Shown here: positions 51,339 through 60,170 of the stretch, in pieces
Position numbering within the stretch: position 1 is the stretch's first letter
How the letters are laid out: each line of letters starts with the position of its first letter
NCBI GenBank assembly: GCA_963838095.1
Contig: CAWIPO010000006.1
Span: forward strand, 62,001-126,000
DNA from: CAWCGU01 sp963838095
GTDB taxonomy: Bacteria; Actinomycetota; Thermoleophilia; Solirubrobacterales; 70-9
DNA length: 64,000 nucleotides
Reading direction: 5' to 3'
Translations under genes and position numbers: made by a program
The notes under the pieces: generated by a model
What the model saw: only the letters and a program-made list of their open reading frames with translations
The model's database searches: none
What the model was told of the DNA's origin: nothing

Positions 51339-52561
51339 GAGCTCAGGCAGAGGACCGCGTTGTGGCCGCCGAAGCCGAACGAGTTGGAGATGCCCACGAG
51401 CCGGTCCGCATCGCCGCTGCCATTGCCGTCGCCGTTTGCGGAGGTTGTCAGCGGGCGGGCCTCGCCGGGTATGTAGTCGAGGTCGAGATCCGGGTCGCGC
51501 TGCTCCCATCCGACCGTCGGCGGCGCGACGCGGCGGCGCAGCGCCTCCACTGTCGCGATCGCCTCCACGGCGCCGGCGGCTCCCAGCAGGTGCCCGATCG
51601 CCGACTTGGTCGAGGAGATCGGGATCCGGGACGCATGCTCGCCGAGCGCGGCCTTCAGCGCCTCGGTCTCGCTGCGGTCGTTCAGCGGGGTCGAGGTTCC
51701 GTGGGCGTTGACGTAGTCGACACCGTCCGCGGTCACGCCCGCATCTGAGAGCGCAAGCGAAATCGCGCGGGCGGCGTCGCGGCCACTCGGCTCGGGTGCG
51801 GTGAGGTGGTGCGCGTCGGAGCTGGCGGCGTAGCCGAGGATCTCGCCGATCACCGGCGCCCCGCGGCGGTCAGCCGCCTCGGCGTCCTCGAGGACGAGGA
51901 TCCCCGCCCCCTCTCCCATCACGAAGCCATCGCGGCGGGCATCGAACGGCCGCGAGACACCGCTCTCCGAGGTAGCTCCCATCGCCGCGAAGGCGGCGAT
52001 CGCGACCCCGGTCAGGGTCGACTCCGAGCCCCCCGTCACGACCGCGTCGGCCTCGCCGGACTGGACGGCGCGAAACGCCTGGCCGATCGCGTGGGCTCCG
52101 GCGGCACAGGCCGACATCACCCCGAAGGAGTTGCCGTGGAGACCGTGGCGCATCGCGACCGCGGCCGCGGCGGCGTTGCCCATCATCAGCGGCACCGCAA
52201 GCGGCGATACCGCCTTCGCACCGCGCTCGCGGAGGATGTCCTGCTGGGTCTCGAACGAGCCGAGCCCGCCGATCCCGGTTCCGATCACGCTGCCGACCCG
52301 GCTCGGGTCGTACGGTTTCTCGGGGTCCCAGCCGGCGGATTGCAGCGCCTCGTCCGCGGCAATCACCGCGAGCTGCGTGAAGCGGTCGAAGCGGCGCTCC
52401 TCCTTGCGGGTCAGGAACTCGGACGGGTCGAACGCGTCGCAGCGCCCGAATCCGTCCTCGATCCCGCACTCGCCGGCTTCCCAGCGCTCGACGAGCGTGC
52501 CGGCGCCGACCCCGAGCGGGGTCACGGCTCCGACTCCGGTGATGACAACGCGGCGGGTCAC
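51335..52561 (-). CDS. fabF: Beta-ketoacyl-ACP synthase II
   Basis: A condensing enzyme of 408 residues. The active-site Cys lies in VMSACAAGAHAIG, the two His in NAHGTSTPLNDRSE and KSAIGHLLGAAGAVE, and the C-terminal SNSFGFGGHNAVL is complete. It elongates acyl-ACP with malonyl-ACP. The GTG start overlaps the acp stop (GTGA) and its stop overlaps accD (ATGA). Confidence 0.96.
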   Translation of the reverse strand: MTRRVVITGVGAVTPLGVGAGTLVERWEAGECGIEDGFGRCDAFDPSEFLTRKEERRFDRFTQLAVIAADEALQSAGWDPEKPYDPSRVGSVIGTGIGGLGSFETQQDILRERGAKAVSPLAVPLMMGNAAAAAVAMRHGLHGNSFGVMSACAAGAHAIGQAFRAVQSGEADAVVTGGSESTLTGVAIAAFAAMGATSESGVSRPFDARRDGFVMGEGAGILVLEDAEAADRRGAPVIGEILGYAASSDAHHLTAPEPSGRDAARAISLALSDAGVTADGVDYVNAHGTSTPLNDRSETEALKAALGEHASRIPISSTKSAIGHLLGAAGAVEAIATVEALRRRVAPPTVGWEQRDPDLDLDYIPGEARPLTTSANGDGNGSGDADRLVGISNSFGFGGHNAVLCLSS

Positions 52562-52806
52562 TGGACTCGCGCCACCACCAGGTCGATCACGTCGCCGACG
52601 CTGCGGACGTCCTTGACCGCGTCACCGTCGAGCTCGACTCCGAACTTCTCCTCAACGATCTGCGCGAGCTCGACGAGATCGAGCGAGTCCACGTCCAGCT
52701 CCTCGAGGGTGGCGTCGCGGCTGATCGCAGAGGTCTCTGCGCCGACCTCGGTGAGGCCGTCGAAGATCACCTTCTCGACCTGTTCGCTTCCGACTTGGGT
52801 TGGCAT
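52558..52806 (-). CDS. acpP: Acyl carrier protein
   Basis: 82 residues with the phosphopantetheine attachment Ser in ELDVDSLDLVELAQIVEE and the usual acidic helices. It carries the growing chain between the enzymes of this operon. Preceded by AGGAGGAAC, 29 bases downstream of fabG. Confidence 0.96.
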   Translation of the reverse strand: MPTQVGSEQVEKVIFDGLTEVGAETSAISRDATLEELDVDSLDLVELAQIVEEKFGVELDGDAVKDVRSVGDVIDLVVARVQ

Positions 52807-52835
52807 CTGTTCCTCCTTTTGCTGTGGTTATGGGG

Positions 52836-53585
52836 TCAAGCGCTGAGCCCGCCGTCGACGGCGAGCACGGTTCCGGTCACGTACGCCGCCTCCTCCGAGG
52901 CCAGAAACCGAATGCAGGCGGCGACCTCCTCGGGGGTGCCGACGCGGCGGGCGGGGATCCGTTCGGCGAGGCCGTTGCCGAGCCCCTCGGTGAGCCTGGT
53001 CTCGACCAGGCCCGGCGCAACGGCGTTGACGGTGATTCCGCGGCGGGCGACCTCGACGGCGATGCTCTTGGTCATCCCGATCAGCCCCGCCTTCGAGGCC
53101 GCGTAGTTGGCCTGCCCGGGGTTGGCGCGGATGCCGACCACCGAGGCGACGTTGACGACGCGGCCGAAGCGGGCGCGAAGCATGGGGCCAAGCGCGCGCT
53201 TGGTCGTGTGAAAGGCGCCGGACAGGTTCGTCTCCAGGACCGAGCTCCAAGCCTCCTCGCCGAGCTGCGGAGCGAGGCCGTCGGCCCGAGTGCCGGCATT
53301 GTTGACCAGCACGAGCACACGGCCGAGATCGGACTCGATGCCCTGGAACATCTCGGTCACCTGCTCCGAGGAGGAGATGTCGGCACCCCACGCAGAAGCC
53401 GTCCCGCCGCGGCGCGTGATCTCGTCGACGACCGAGCCGGCGGCTTCGGCATCGCTGCGATAGTTGACGGCGACCGGCCAGCCTTCCTCCGCGAGCGCCA
53501 GCGCGGTCGCCGCGCCGATGCCCCGGGCGGCGCCGGTGACGAGCGCGCATCCCTCGCGAGCCTCAGCGTTGGTTTCAGGCGACAC
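52836..53585 (-). CDS. fabG: 3-oxoacyl-ACP reductase
   Basis: A classical SDR of 249 residues: VTGAARGIGAATALALAEEG, VNNAGTRADG, the catalytic Ser, and Tyr-Lys in NYAASKAGLIGMTKSIAVEV, ending VTGTVLAVDGGLSA. It reduces 3-ketoacyl-ACP with NADPH. Its GTG start overlaps the fabH stop by 11 bases. Confidence 0.95.
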   Translation of the reverse strand: MSPETNAEAREGCALVTGAARGIGAATALALAEEGWPVAVNYRSDAEAAGSVVDEITRRGGTASAWGADISSSEQVTEMFQGIESDLGRVLVLVNNAGTRADGLAPQLGEEAWSSVLETNLSGAFHTTKRALGPMLRARFGRVVNVASVVGIRANPGQANYAASKAGLIGMTKSIAVEVARRGITVNAVAPGLVETRLTEGLGNGLAERIPARRVGTPEEVAACIRFLASEEAAYVTGTVLAVDGGLSA

Positions 53586-54615
53586 GGTCGCGCCCCCATT
53601 CGATTGTCGTCGCCGCCCAGGTGAGACCGGCGCCGAAGGCGGCGAGGAGCACGGTGGCCCCGTCGCGGAGCAGCCCGACCCGCTGGGCTTCGGCGAGCGC
53701 GATCGGGATCGACGCGGCCGACGTATTGCCGTAGCGGTCGATGCAGTCGATCGTCCGCGCCGGATCGAGCCCGAGGCGCTCCCCTACGGCGGAGATGATC
53801 CGGGTGTTCGCTTGGTGGTATGCGAAGAGGTCGATGTCCCCCAGCTCCAACCCGGACCGAGTTGCGGCGTCGAGCGTCGCCTCCGACAGCCGGTCGACGG
53901 CTTGGCGAAAGGTGTCGTGGCCCTTCATCCGCACCAGCCCCTCGGCGCGGTCGGCAGTGATCAGCGATGCGCGGCTGCCGTCGGCCCCGAGCACGACGGG
54001 GCCGATCCGGCCGGCGCCGTCGATTGCGGTGACGACCGCCGCCCCGGCGCCGTCGCCGAACAGACCGGCGGTGGAACGATCGTCGCGATCGGTCAGCCGG
54101 CTCATCAGATCGGCGCCGATGACCAGCGCGGTCTCGGCGCGCCCGCTCTCTATCTGGGCGGCTGCCAGAGCGAGCGCGGATACGAAGCCCGAACAGGCGG
54201 CGTTCAGGTCGATCGCGCCGGCCCGATCGGCGCCGATCTCGGTGGCCACGAGCGGCGCTGCCGCCGGGGTGAGCTGCTCGTGGCTGACCGTCGCAACGAG
54301 TATGAGGTCGAGGTCGGTTGCCGCCACGCCCGCGCCGGCGAGCGCTCGGGTAGCGGCGAGGGCTGCATAGTCGCAAAGCCGTGCCTCAGGCGGGGCGATC
54401 CGCCGCTCGCGCACACCGGTGCGCTCGACGATCCAGCGGTCCTCGACGCCGAGCCGCTCGGCGATGGGGGCGTTGGGGACGACCTGATCAGGGACCGCGA
54501 TCCCGATCGAGCAGACGGCGGCGCCGCGAACGCGACCGGGTGACGGGTCCGCATCCTCGGCCACAGGGCCGTGTTTCGGTGACAGCAATGCGCCAGGGGC
54601 TGAATCGATCCGCAT
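53575..54615 (-). CDS. fabH: Beta-ketoacyl-ACP synthase III
   Basis: The initiating condensing enzyme, joining an acyl-CoA primer to malonyl-ACP. Its Cys-His-Asn triad is seen in LNAACSGFVSAL, AYHQANTRIISAV and YGNTSAASIPIAL. The first 30 residues from ATG 54615 are unusual (Pro/Ala/Asp rich), so a GTG inside this tail could be the true start. First gene of the fabH-fabG-acp-fabF-accD-SGNH-maoC-fabI-LLM operon. Confidence 0.94.
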   Translation of the reverse strand: MRIDSAPGALLSPKHGPVAEDADPSPGRVRGAAVCSIGIAVPDQVVPNAPIAERLGVEDRWIVERTGVRERRIAPPEARLCDYAALAATRALAGAGVAATDLDLILVATVSHEQLTPAAAPLVATEIGADRAGAIDLNAACSGFVSALALAAAQIESGRAETALVIGADLMSRLTDRDDRSTAGLFGDGAGAAVVTAIDGAGRIGPVVLGADGSRASLITADRAEGLVRMKGHDTFRQAVDRLSEATLDAATRSGLELGDIDLFAYHQANTRIISAVGERLGLDPARTIDCIDRYGNTSAASIPIALAEAQRVGLLRDGATVLLAAFGAGLTWAATTIEWGRDRVA

Positions 54616-54818
54616 GCACCGATATTCACGGGCGCGGAGGCAAAGTTAAGAGGTCGAGGGCCCATACCCCCCGAGCGGGGGGTGCGGCGCCGACGGCCGG
54701 GGGGCCATCCCTGCCAAACGGGAACTGGAGGGCTTCGCCCGTACTCCCTTGCACATGAAACAATCCCCGCAGGGAGCGTACGGCTCCATGGATGGAGAGA
54801 TGCGCAAGGAGGCGTAAA
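54616..54818. other. Intergenic region between the fab operon and the sensor-like gene
   Basis: 203 bases holding both divergent upstream regions. A perfect 7-bp hairpin ACCCCCC-GAGC-GGGGGGT lies at 54666-54683 without a T-run. No convincing promoter hexamers are seen. AAGGAGGCG directly precedes the ATG at 54819. Confidence 0.5.
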
Positions 54819-55287
54819 TGGATGCATGGGCGAAAGGTGCGGCCGCGAACGGGGTGATCATGGCCGCGTACCTGGCGATCGCGTCACATGTTGCTGCCCT
54901 ACGCCGGGATCGATGAGGTGGGCGGCCTCGCGGCTAGGACCGAGTAACAACGAGTGGCACCTCTGGCTTTGGGATGCCCTCACCGCGGGGGTCGCGATCT
55001 GGTACTTCACCCTTCGCAGCCGCTTCCCCGCTCTGGTCCAGGGTGCGGCGCTGTTCGAGGACATGCGCCAGCGCCAGCGCCAGGCGCTCGAGATCCACGA
55101 CACCGTCGTCCAGGGGCTCGCGAAGACGAAGCTCTCACTCGACCTCGGTCGCACCGAGGAGGGCGAGCGCGAGGTGGAGGAAACGCTCGCCGCCTCACGC
55201 CGGATCATCAGCGACCTGCTCGGCGAGCCCGATTCCGAAACCGAGCTGGGCCCGGGCGACCTGCGGCGTGAGGCGCCCGCAAGCTAG
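54819..55287 (+). CDS. Membrane protein with HisKA_3-like dimerisation helix but no ATPase domain (frameshifted)
   Basis: Strong ribosome site, then MDAWAKGAAANGVIMAAYLA, a first membrane segment. The frame breaks near 54890 and again near 54930, then continues with a second membrane helix (WLWDALTAGVAIWYFTL). The helix QALEIHDTVVQGLAKTKLSL, with the His of HisKA_3 kinases, and EETLAASRRIISDLLG follow. The protein stops after about 20 more residues, so no HATPase domain exists. The receiver gene begins immediately after the TAG. It may be a histidine phosphotransfer or scaffold protein. Confidence 0.6.
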
Positions 55288-55746
55288 ATGGCGGGCAGCA
55301 ACGACAGGCTGGGGGTCGTCATCGCCGATGACGTCGCCGGCCTGCGGCGGTTGCTGCGGATCGCGCTGGAAGAGACGTCCTGGTTCGAGGTCCTCGGGGA
55401 GGCGGCGGATGGTGTGGAGGCGATCGTGCTTGCCGAGCAGCTGACCCCGGACGTGATGCTTCTGGACCTCTCGATGCCGCGGATGGACGGGCTGGAGGCA
55501 TTGCCGCGAATCTGCCTCGTCTCGCCTCATACGCAGGTGGTCGTGCTCAGCGGGCTGAACGAGGACCGGATGGGGGCGAAGACGCGCGAGCTTGGGGCAG
55601 CGGGTTTTCTGGAGAAGGGCGTATCACCCGAGGAGCTCTGCGACACGCTGCGAAGGGTCGGGCGCGACCGGCCGAGTGGGCCGCCGCCAACAGGGCCTGG
55701 GAGCGGGCTCAGCCTCAGCGTCGCCAGAGTTGGGTGGTCTCGATGA
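55288..55746 (+). CDS. Single-domain response regulator
   Basis: A receiver with DD in VVIADDVAGLRRLL, the phosphoacceptor Asp in DVMLLDLSMPRMDG, conserved Ser in VVLSGLN and Lys in GFLEKGVSP. After residue 125 there is only a short Pro/Gly/Ser tail and no DNA-binding domain. The start codon abuts the stop of the kinase-like membrane protein, so they surely act together. It could relay to the NarL-type system encoded next door. Confidence 0.85.
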   Translation: MAGSNDRLGVVIADDVAGLRRLLRIALEETSWFEVLGEAADGVEAIVLAEQLTPDVMLLDLSMPRMDGLEALPRICLVSPHTQVVVLSGLNEDRMGAKTRELGAAGFLEKGVSPEELCDTLRRVGRDRPSGPPPTGPGSGLSLSVARVGWSR

Positions 55747-55817
55747 CGATGGGCGAGGCCCTCGCCCGCTCGCTGCAGGCAATCGAACGGGCTATTTCCT
55801 CGGTCGCCCCCAGCTGA

Positions 55818-56426
55818 TCACGCCACAAGTCCTCGCCGCTGCGCCGCGGTAACCGCCTCGGCGCGGTTCCTCACTCCGAGCTTGCGATAGATCGTGCTCG
55901 CGTGCTCCTTGACGGTGTGCGGGGAGAGGTAGAGCTGCTTGGCGATCTCGGCGTTGGTGGCGCCCGACGCGATCAGCGTTACGACCTCGCGCTCACGGCT
56001 TGTCAGCGTCTCGGCGTCGGTCTTGGAGGCTGGGGCGAAGACCTCCTGACCCAAAGCGACCATCCGCACGGCGCGGACGATGTCGGCGGCGGAGAAGTCC
56101 TTGGAGACGAAACCCGAGGCGCCCGCCGCGCGGGCCGCGGCGGGGGCGATGCTGCCGGCGCCGGAGATCAGCAGCACCCGGGTCCCGTGACCGCTCTCGG
56201 CGAGACGGGTGCCGAGCTCGGCTCCCGACTCACCGCCGAGCACAAGGTCGACCAGCGCGACATCGGGGTGCAGGCGCTCGGCGAGCTCGAGTGCCTCCTC
56301 GCTCGTTCGCGCGGCGAGGCAACGCTCGACCCAGGGCTGGCGCTCCAGCAGCAGCCGGAATCCCCAGTGGACGACGTCGTGGTCGTCGACCACGAGCACG
56401 CGCAGGGAGAGATCGTCGCTGGGCAC
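55818..56426 (-). CDS. NarL/LuxR-family response regulator
   Basis: A receiver with VVDDHDVVHWGFRLLLE, the phosphoacceptor Asp in DVALVDLVLGG and FVSKDFS, then a LuxR helix-turn-helix: LTSREREVVTLIASGATNAE and LYLSPHTVKEHASTIYRKLG. 202 residues. The GAF kinase gene lies directly upstream in the same direction with a 15-base gap, so they form one system. Confidence 0.92.
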   Translation of the reverse strand: MPSDDLSLRVLVVDDHDVVHWGFRLLLERQPWVERCLAARTSEEALELAERLHPDVALVDLVLGGESGAELGTRLAESGHGTRVLLISGAGSIAPAAARAAGASGFVSKDFSAADIVRAVRMVALGQEVFAPASKTDAETLTSREREVVTLIASGATNAEIAKQLYLSPHTVKEHASTIYRKLGVRNRAEAVTAAQRRGLVA

Positions 56427-56441
56427 TAGATATCCAGTTGA

Positions 56442-57503
56442 TTATCCCGCCGGCATCGCGGCCACGAGGCGCACGTGCCAGCGGTCGCCTGCGACGGGGC
56501 CGAACTCGACCAGGGCGTCATCCTGAAGCGCCTCCAGGGTGAGCAGCCGCAGTCCCAGACCGGCGCCGGGAGAGCCCTCGCCGAGCCCGTCGTTGGTGAT
56601 CTCGAGCTCGAAGGTGTCATCGCTGGCTCCGACGCGGACCTCGATGTGCTTCGACTCGGCGTGCTTGTCGCAGTTGCGAAGCGCCTCCAGCAGCACCGAC
56701 TGCGCAAGCGGCTCGAGTCGGGCGGGCACCGCGACGTCGTCGGGCCAGGCCACGCTCATGCTCGGCGTCCGCCACGCGCGCCGCTCGACGAGTCCGCGCA
56801 GGGTGGTGGTGCCGACCGCGCTCCGGGCGGCCAGGGGGCGACCGAGGGCGGAGCGGAGCTCGCCGAGCACCGCTTGGAGCTCGTCGTGGCACGCGAGCCG
56901 GTCGGCGGCCGAGAGCTGCTCGCCGGAGCCCAGCGCGAGAACCAGCCCGAAGAGGCGCTGGATCACCCGCTCGTGGATCTCGCGCACGAGCGCGATCCGC
57001 TCGTCGAGCTGGCGAGTGCGCTCGTCCTCGCGGGTGGCGCGCTCGACGCTCGCCGCAAGCGCCGCAAGCCGCCCGAGCGTCAGCATCGTCTGGCGCTCCT
57101 CCTCGACGAGCTCGAAACGGCCGCCCCCACGGTCGGCGAAGATCACGCCCAGCCAGCGGCCACCGGCCGCAACCGGCGCGCAGGTGACGGTGGTGATGCC
57201 GGCGAAGCGGGCGTAGCGAGGGGGAACTTCGCGCTCGAGGTGCTCCGAGGCCGCCATCACGCGATCCTCGGCCAGCGCCCGCTGCGCGATCGGGGTCTCG
57301 TCGAGCGTTCCCTCGAGCTGCGATACGAGGCCCTTGTCGACGCCGTGCGAGCCGACCGGGCGAACGGCGCTGGTCGCGGGGTCATACAGCAGCAGCGCGC
57401 AGCGCTCCATGCTGGTCAGCCGGCAGAGCGACTCGCAGACGTCGTCAAAGAACTCGCCGGCCTCGGTGGCGGCGTCGAGCTCGGCGATCAGGCCGGCGAG
57501 CAC
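56442..57503 (-). CDS. GAF-domain sensor histidine kinase (HisKA_3 type)
   Basis: Residues 10-160 form a GAF domain (FFDDVCESLCRLTSMERCALLLYD, read here as residues 18-41). The His box is VREIHERVIQRLFGLVLAL; the ATPase domain has LLEALRNCDKHAESKHIEV and GAGLGLRLL, with a weak G1 box. No membrane segment, so a cytoplasmic sensor of a ligand or redox state. Start GTG 57503 is the first available. Cognate regulator is the NarL-type gene downstream. Confidence 0.9.
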   Translation of the reverse strand: MLAGLIAELDAATEAGEFFDDVCESLCRLTSMERCALLLYDPATSAVRPVGSHGVDKGLVSQLEGTLDETPIAQRALAEDRVMAASEHLEREVPPRYARFAGITTVTCAPVAAGGRWLGVIFADRGGGRFELVEEERQTMLTLGRLAALAASVERATREDERTRQLDERIALVREIHERVIQRLFGLVLALGSGEQLSAADRLACHDELQAVLGELRSALGRPLAARSAVGTTTLRGLVERRAWRTPSMSVAWPDDVAVPARLEPLAQSVLLEALRNCDKHAESKHIEVRVGASDDTFELEITNDGLGEGSPGAGLGLRLLTLEALQDDALVEFGPVAGDRWHVRLVAAMPAG

Positions 57504-57595
57504 CTCGACCGTCTCGGGGTGCGCGGTTGCGGATTCGGCTCGCGGGGGGATTGATTCTTTGTACCCGATCGCAGCTGCGCGGTTACTCTAGGTCG

Positions 57596-58042
57596 ATGGG
57601 CAAGGTCGAGGGAAAGGCGTCGGCGGAGATCGAGGCGCCGATCGCGGAGGTGTTCGCGGTCGCGGCCGATGTCGAGGGATCGCCGCAGTGGCAGCCGGAG
57701 ATCAAGAAGGCGAGCGTCGTCGAGCGCGACGCCGACGGCCGCCAGGTCCTGGTCGACACCGAGACCGACGCCAAGGTCCGGACGCTGAAGTCGCGGCTTC
57801 GCTTCTCCTACGACGAGCCCAACGGGCTCAGCTGGGTGCAGGAGGAGGGCGACCTCTCCTCGATCGAGGGGAACTGGAAGTTCGAGGACCTCGGCGACGG
57901 GCGCACCCGTGCCACGTACTGGATGGAGGTCGACCTGGGCCGGATGCTGGGGATGGTGATCAGGGGGCCGATCGTCGATCTGATGCGAAAGCAGCTGATC
58001 GTGACGATGCCGCCGAAGCTGAAGGGGTTCATGGAGAAGTAG
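57596..58042 (+). CDS. SRPBCC/polyketide cyclase-like protein
   Basis: A START-like barrel of 148 residues beginning KVEGKASAEIEAPIAEVFAV and ending in the long C-terminal helix IVDLMRKQLIVTMPPKLKGF. Such proteins bind hydrophobic ligands such as lipids or polyketides. Conserved middle DGRTRATYWMEVDLG. Starts ATG 57596; TACTCT a few bases upstream could be a -10 box of a leaderless message. No partner is evident. Confidence 0.85.
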   Translation: MGKVEGKASAEIEAPIAEVFAVAADVEGSPQWQPEIKKASVVERDADGRQVLVDTETDAKVRTLKSRLRFSYDEPNGLSWVQEEGDLSSIEGNWKFEDLGDGRTRATYWMEVDLGRMLGMVIRGPIVDLMRKQLIVTMPPKLKGFMEK

Positions 58043-58087
58043 ACGGCGGCGCGTAAGATCTCCCGACCGCCTGCGTTAGAGAGCAAG

Positions 58088-59374
58088 ATGGAGTGCGCCA
58101 CCCTTCCTAGACGCGGCCTGCCGGCCCAGACCGACGAGCACCTGGTCGCGCTCACCCGCTCCGGCCAGCCTCGGGCGTTCGAGGAGATCGTGCGCCGCTA
58201 CCGTCCCGCGCTCGTCCGCTTCGCCGGCCGCTTCGTCTCGGACGGGCGCGCCGAGGACGTCGTCCAGGAGGCGCTGATCCGATCCCATCGCGCGCTGCTG
58301 AGCGGAGAGTCCGAGATCCACCTGCGCTCGTGGCTCTACCGGATCGTCCACAACGGCGCGATCAGCGAGCTGCGGGCCACCCGCAGCCACGACCAACTCG
58401 ACGAGGGCATCAACGGGGTGCCGCAGCCGCCGGAGCTGATCGAGCGCCGCGAGGAGGTGCGGGGAGTGGTCCGCCGGCTGAAGGCGCTGCCCTCGAACCA
58501 GCGCCAAGCGCTCGTCGCGAGCGAGCTGGAGGGCGCGAGCCACGAGCAGATCGCAACCGCGCTCGGCACCACGCCCGGAGGCGTCAGCCAGTTGATCTTC
58601 CGCGCCCGCACGGCGCTTCGCAACGCCGGCGCCTGGCTGCTTCCGCTGCCGCTGATGCGCTGGATCCCCAAGCTCTCGGGCACGACCACGGGCGGCGCCG
58701 GCAGCGCCGGGGTCGCCGGCGGAGCGTCCGCCGCGGTCGCCGGGTCAGCGGGCGCGAAGCTCGGCTCTGTGGTGGCGGCAGCGGCACTGCTGGTCGGATC
58801 CGGAGCCGCGATCAAGGGAGAGCCTCCTTCATCGAGTGCCGGCACCGCCGAGGCTCGTGCGGAGACGGCCGCAGGCTCGGGCAATGCGGCCGGCGGCGCG
58901 GCCTCCAATCCCGGCGCAGCACCGAGCGCGACGGGTGCCGCTGCGGCCAGTGGCGGTTCGGGAAGCGCGCAGTCGAGCGGAGGCTCCGATTCGAGTCGCT
59001 CGGAGAGTGGCGCGGTCGGCTCGGCACCGGGCGATCAATGGCGCGAAGCACCCGCGGGCGCATCGGATGCATCCGGCGGCGAGGCCGATGCCTCCTCCCC
59101 CGCGCCGGTTTCCAGCGGCCAGCAGCCCCGACCGTCCGGCGACGAGTACGGGGGCGGGCCGGCGCCAGGGCCGGGACACCAGTCGCCTGGAGGCACTTAC
59201 CCAGGTGGAACCGGAACAGCTCCCCAGCCGGGAAGCTATCCGCCTCCGGACGGCTACGTGCGGCCGTACACGAGTGGAAGCTATGTTGCTCCGCCACCTG
59301 ACGGAGACGTGGACCACGACGGCTGGCAGCCACCGCCTCCCGATGGCTCGGGCGGCGATCCGTACCACCACTAG
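58088..59374 (+). CDS. ECF-type sigma factor with C-terminal membrane segment and extracellular tail
   Basis: Region 2 spans residues 31-70 (FEEIVRRYRPALVRFAGRFV, then EDVVQEALIRSHRAL) and region 4 residues 131-178 (ALPSNQRQALVASELEGAS and TPGGVSQLIFRARTAL). After Gly/Ala linkers, residues 225-243 (KLGSVVAAAALLVGSGAAI) form one membrane helix. The last 185 residues are Gly/Ser/Pro/Ala rich and end in Pro-Asp-Gly and His-rich units. No anti-sigma gene lies nearby, so the tail may replace it. 428 residues versus about 190 for ordinary ECF factors. Confidence 0.85.
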   Translation: MECATLPRRGLPAQTDEHLVALTRSGQPRAFEEIVRRYRPALVRFAGRFVSDGRAEDVVQEALIRSHRALLSGESEIHLRSWLYRIVHNGAISELRATRSHDQLDEGINGVPQPPELIERREEVRGVVRRLKALPSNQRQALVASELEGASHEQIATALGTTPGGVSQLIFRARTALRNAGAWLLPLPLMRWIPKLSGTTTGGAGSAGVAGGASAAVAGSAGAKLGSVVAAAALLVGSGAAIKGEPPSSSAGTAEARAETAAGSGNAAGGAASNPGAAPSATGAAAASGGSGSAQSSGGSDSSRSESGAVGSAPGDQWREAPAGASDASGGEADASSPAPVSSGQQPRPSGDEYGGGPAPGPGHQSPGGTYPGGTGTAPQPGSYPPPDGYVRPYTSGSYVAPPPDGDVDHDGWQPPPPDGSGGDPYHH

Positions 59375-59485
59375 CCGGCTGCCACGTCCAACGCCTCGCC
59401 TGTCGCGCGCAGCGCCGTGAGATCTGCGTTCCCGTGGCGTTAGGGAGTCGAAGGCAAACGACTCGCTACAGGAAGGTAGGACTGG

Positions 59486-60157
59486 ATGAGCCGACCTCAT
59501 ACACGGATGCAGGGCCGGTGGCTGGGCGTCGTCGTTGCGGCGTCGTTCGTGGCGCTGCTGGCAGCGCTGCCGGTCACCGCGGCGGCGCGCGATCGCAACC
59601 ACGACCGGATTCCGGATCGCTGGGAGCGTCGACACCATCTCTCGCTGCAGGTCAACCAGGCGAATCGCGATCAGGACGGCGACGAGCTGGAGAACCTGGG
59701 CGAGTACCAAGCGGGGACCGACCCGCGCGACAAGGACACCGACGGGGACGGCACGCCGGACGTCGAGGAGAACGCCGGCGAGGTCGCATCGTTCACCCCC
59801 GGGGCCGAAGAAGGGACCGGGACTCTGGTCATCGACCTCTACGCCGGTGGCCAGCTCACCGGCGAGGTGACCGAGCGGACGCGGATCGTCTGCCGGCCCG
59901 AGGTGCCGGAGGAAGAGGCGACCGTGAGTCGAAATGGGCCACCCTTCGGAGGGCCGCCGGCTGACGGCACCGAGGAAGGCACCGAGGAGGAAGGCGACGT
60001 TCCTTCCTTCGAGCGACCCGGCGAACCCGGCGGACCCGGCTGCCACCGCGGCACGCCGTGCACCACCGAGGACCTCGTCACCGGAGCGGTCGTGCACCAG
60101 GCCGACATCAACGTGAGCGCGAACGGGAACACGTTCCGCCTGATCGCCCTCGGCTAG
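59486..60157 (+). CDS. Secreted EF-hand/TSP3-like calcium-binding protein
   Basis: A signal peptide (WLGVVVAASFVALLAALPVT) is followed by three Asp-rich loops: DRNHDRIPDRWE, NRDQDGDELENLGEY and DKDTDGDGTPDVEEN. A region of about 40 residues with strands, a disordered acidic linker and a C-terminal piece with two Cys pairs follow. 223 residues. The short gap after the ECF sigma gene makes it a possible target of that sigma factor. Function unknown. Confidence 0.8.
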   Translation: MSRPHTRMQGRWLGVVVAASFVALLAALPVTAAARDRNHDRIPDRWERRHHLSLQVNQANRDQDGDELENLGEYQAGTDPRDKDTDGDGTPDVEENAGEVASFTPGAEEGTGTLVIDLYAGGQLTGEVTERTRIVCRPEVPEEEATVSRNGPPFGGPPADGTEEGTEEEGDVPSFERPGEPGGPGCHRGTPCTTEDLVTGAVVHQADINVSANGNTFRLIALG

Positions 60158-60170
60158 CAAAGACATCAAG

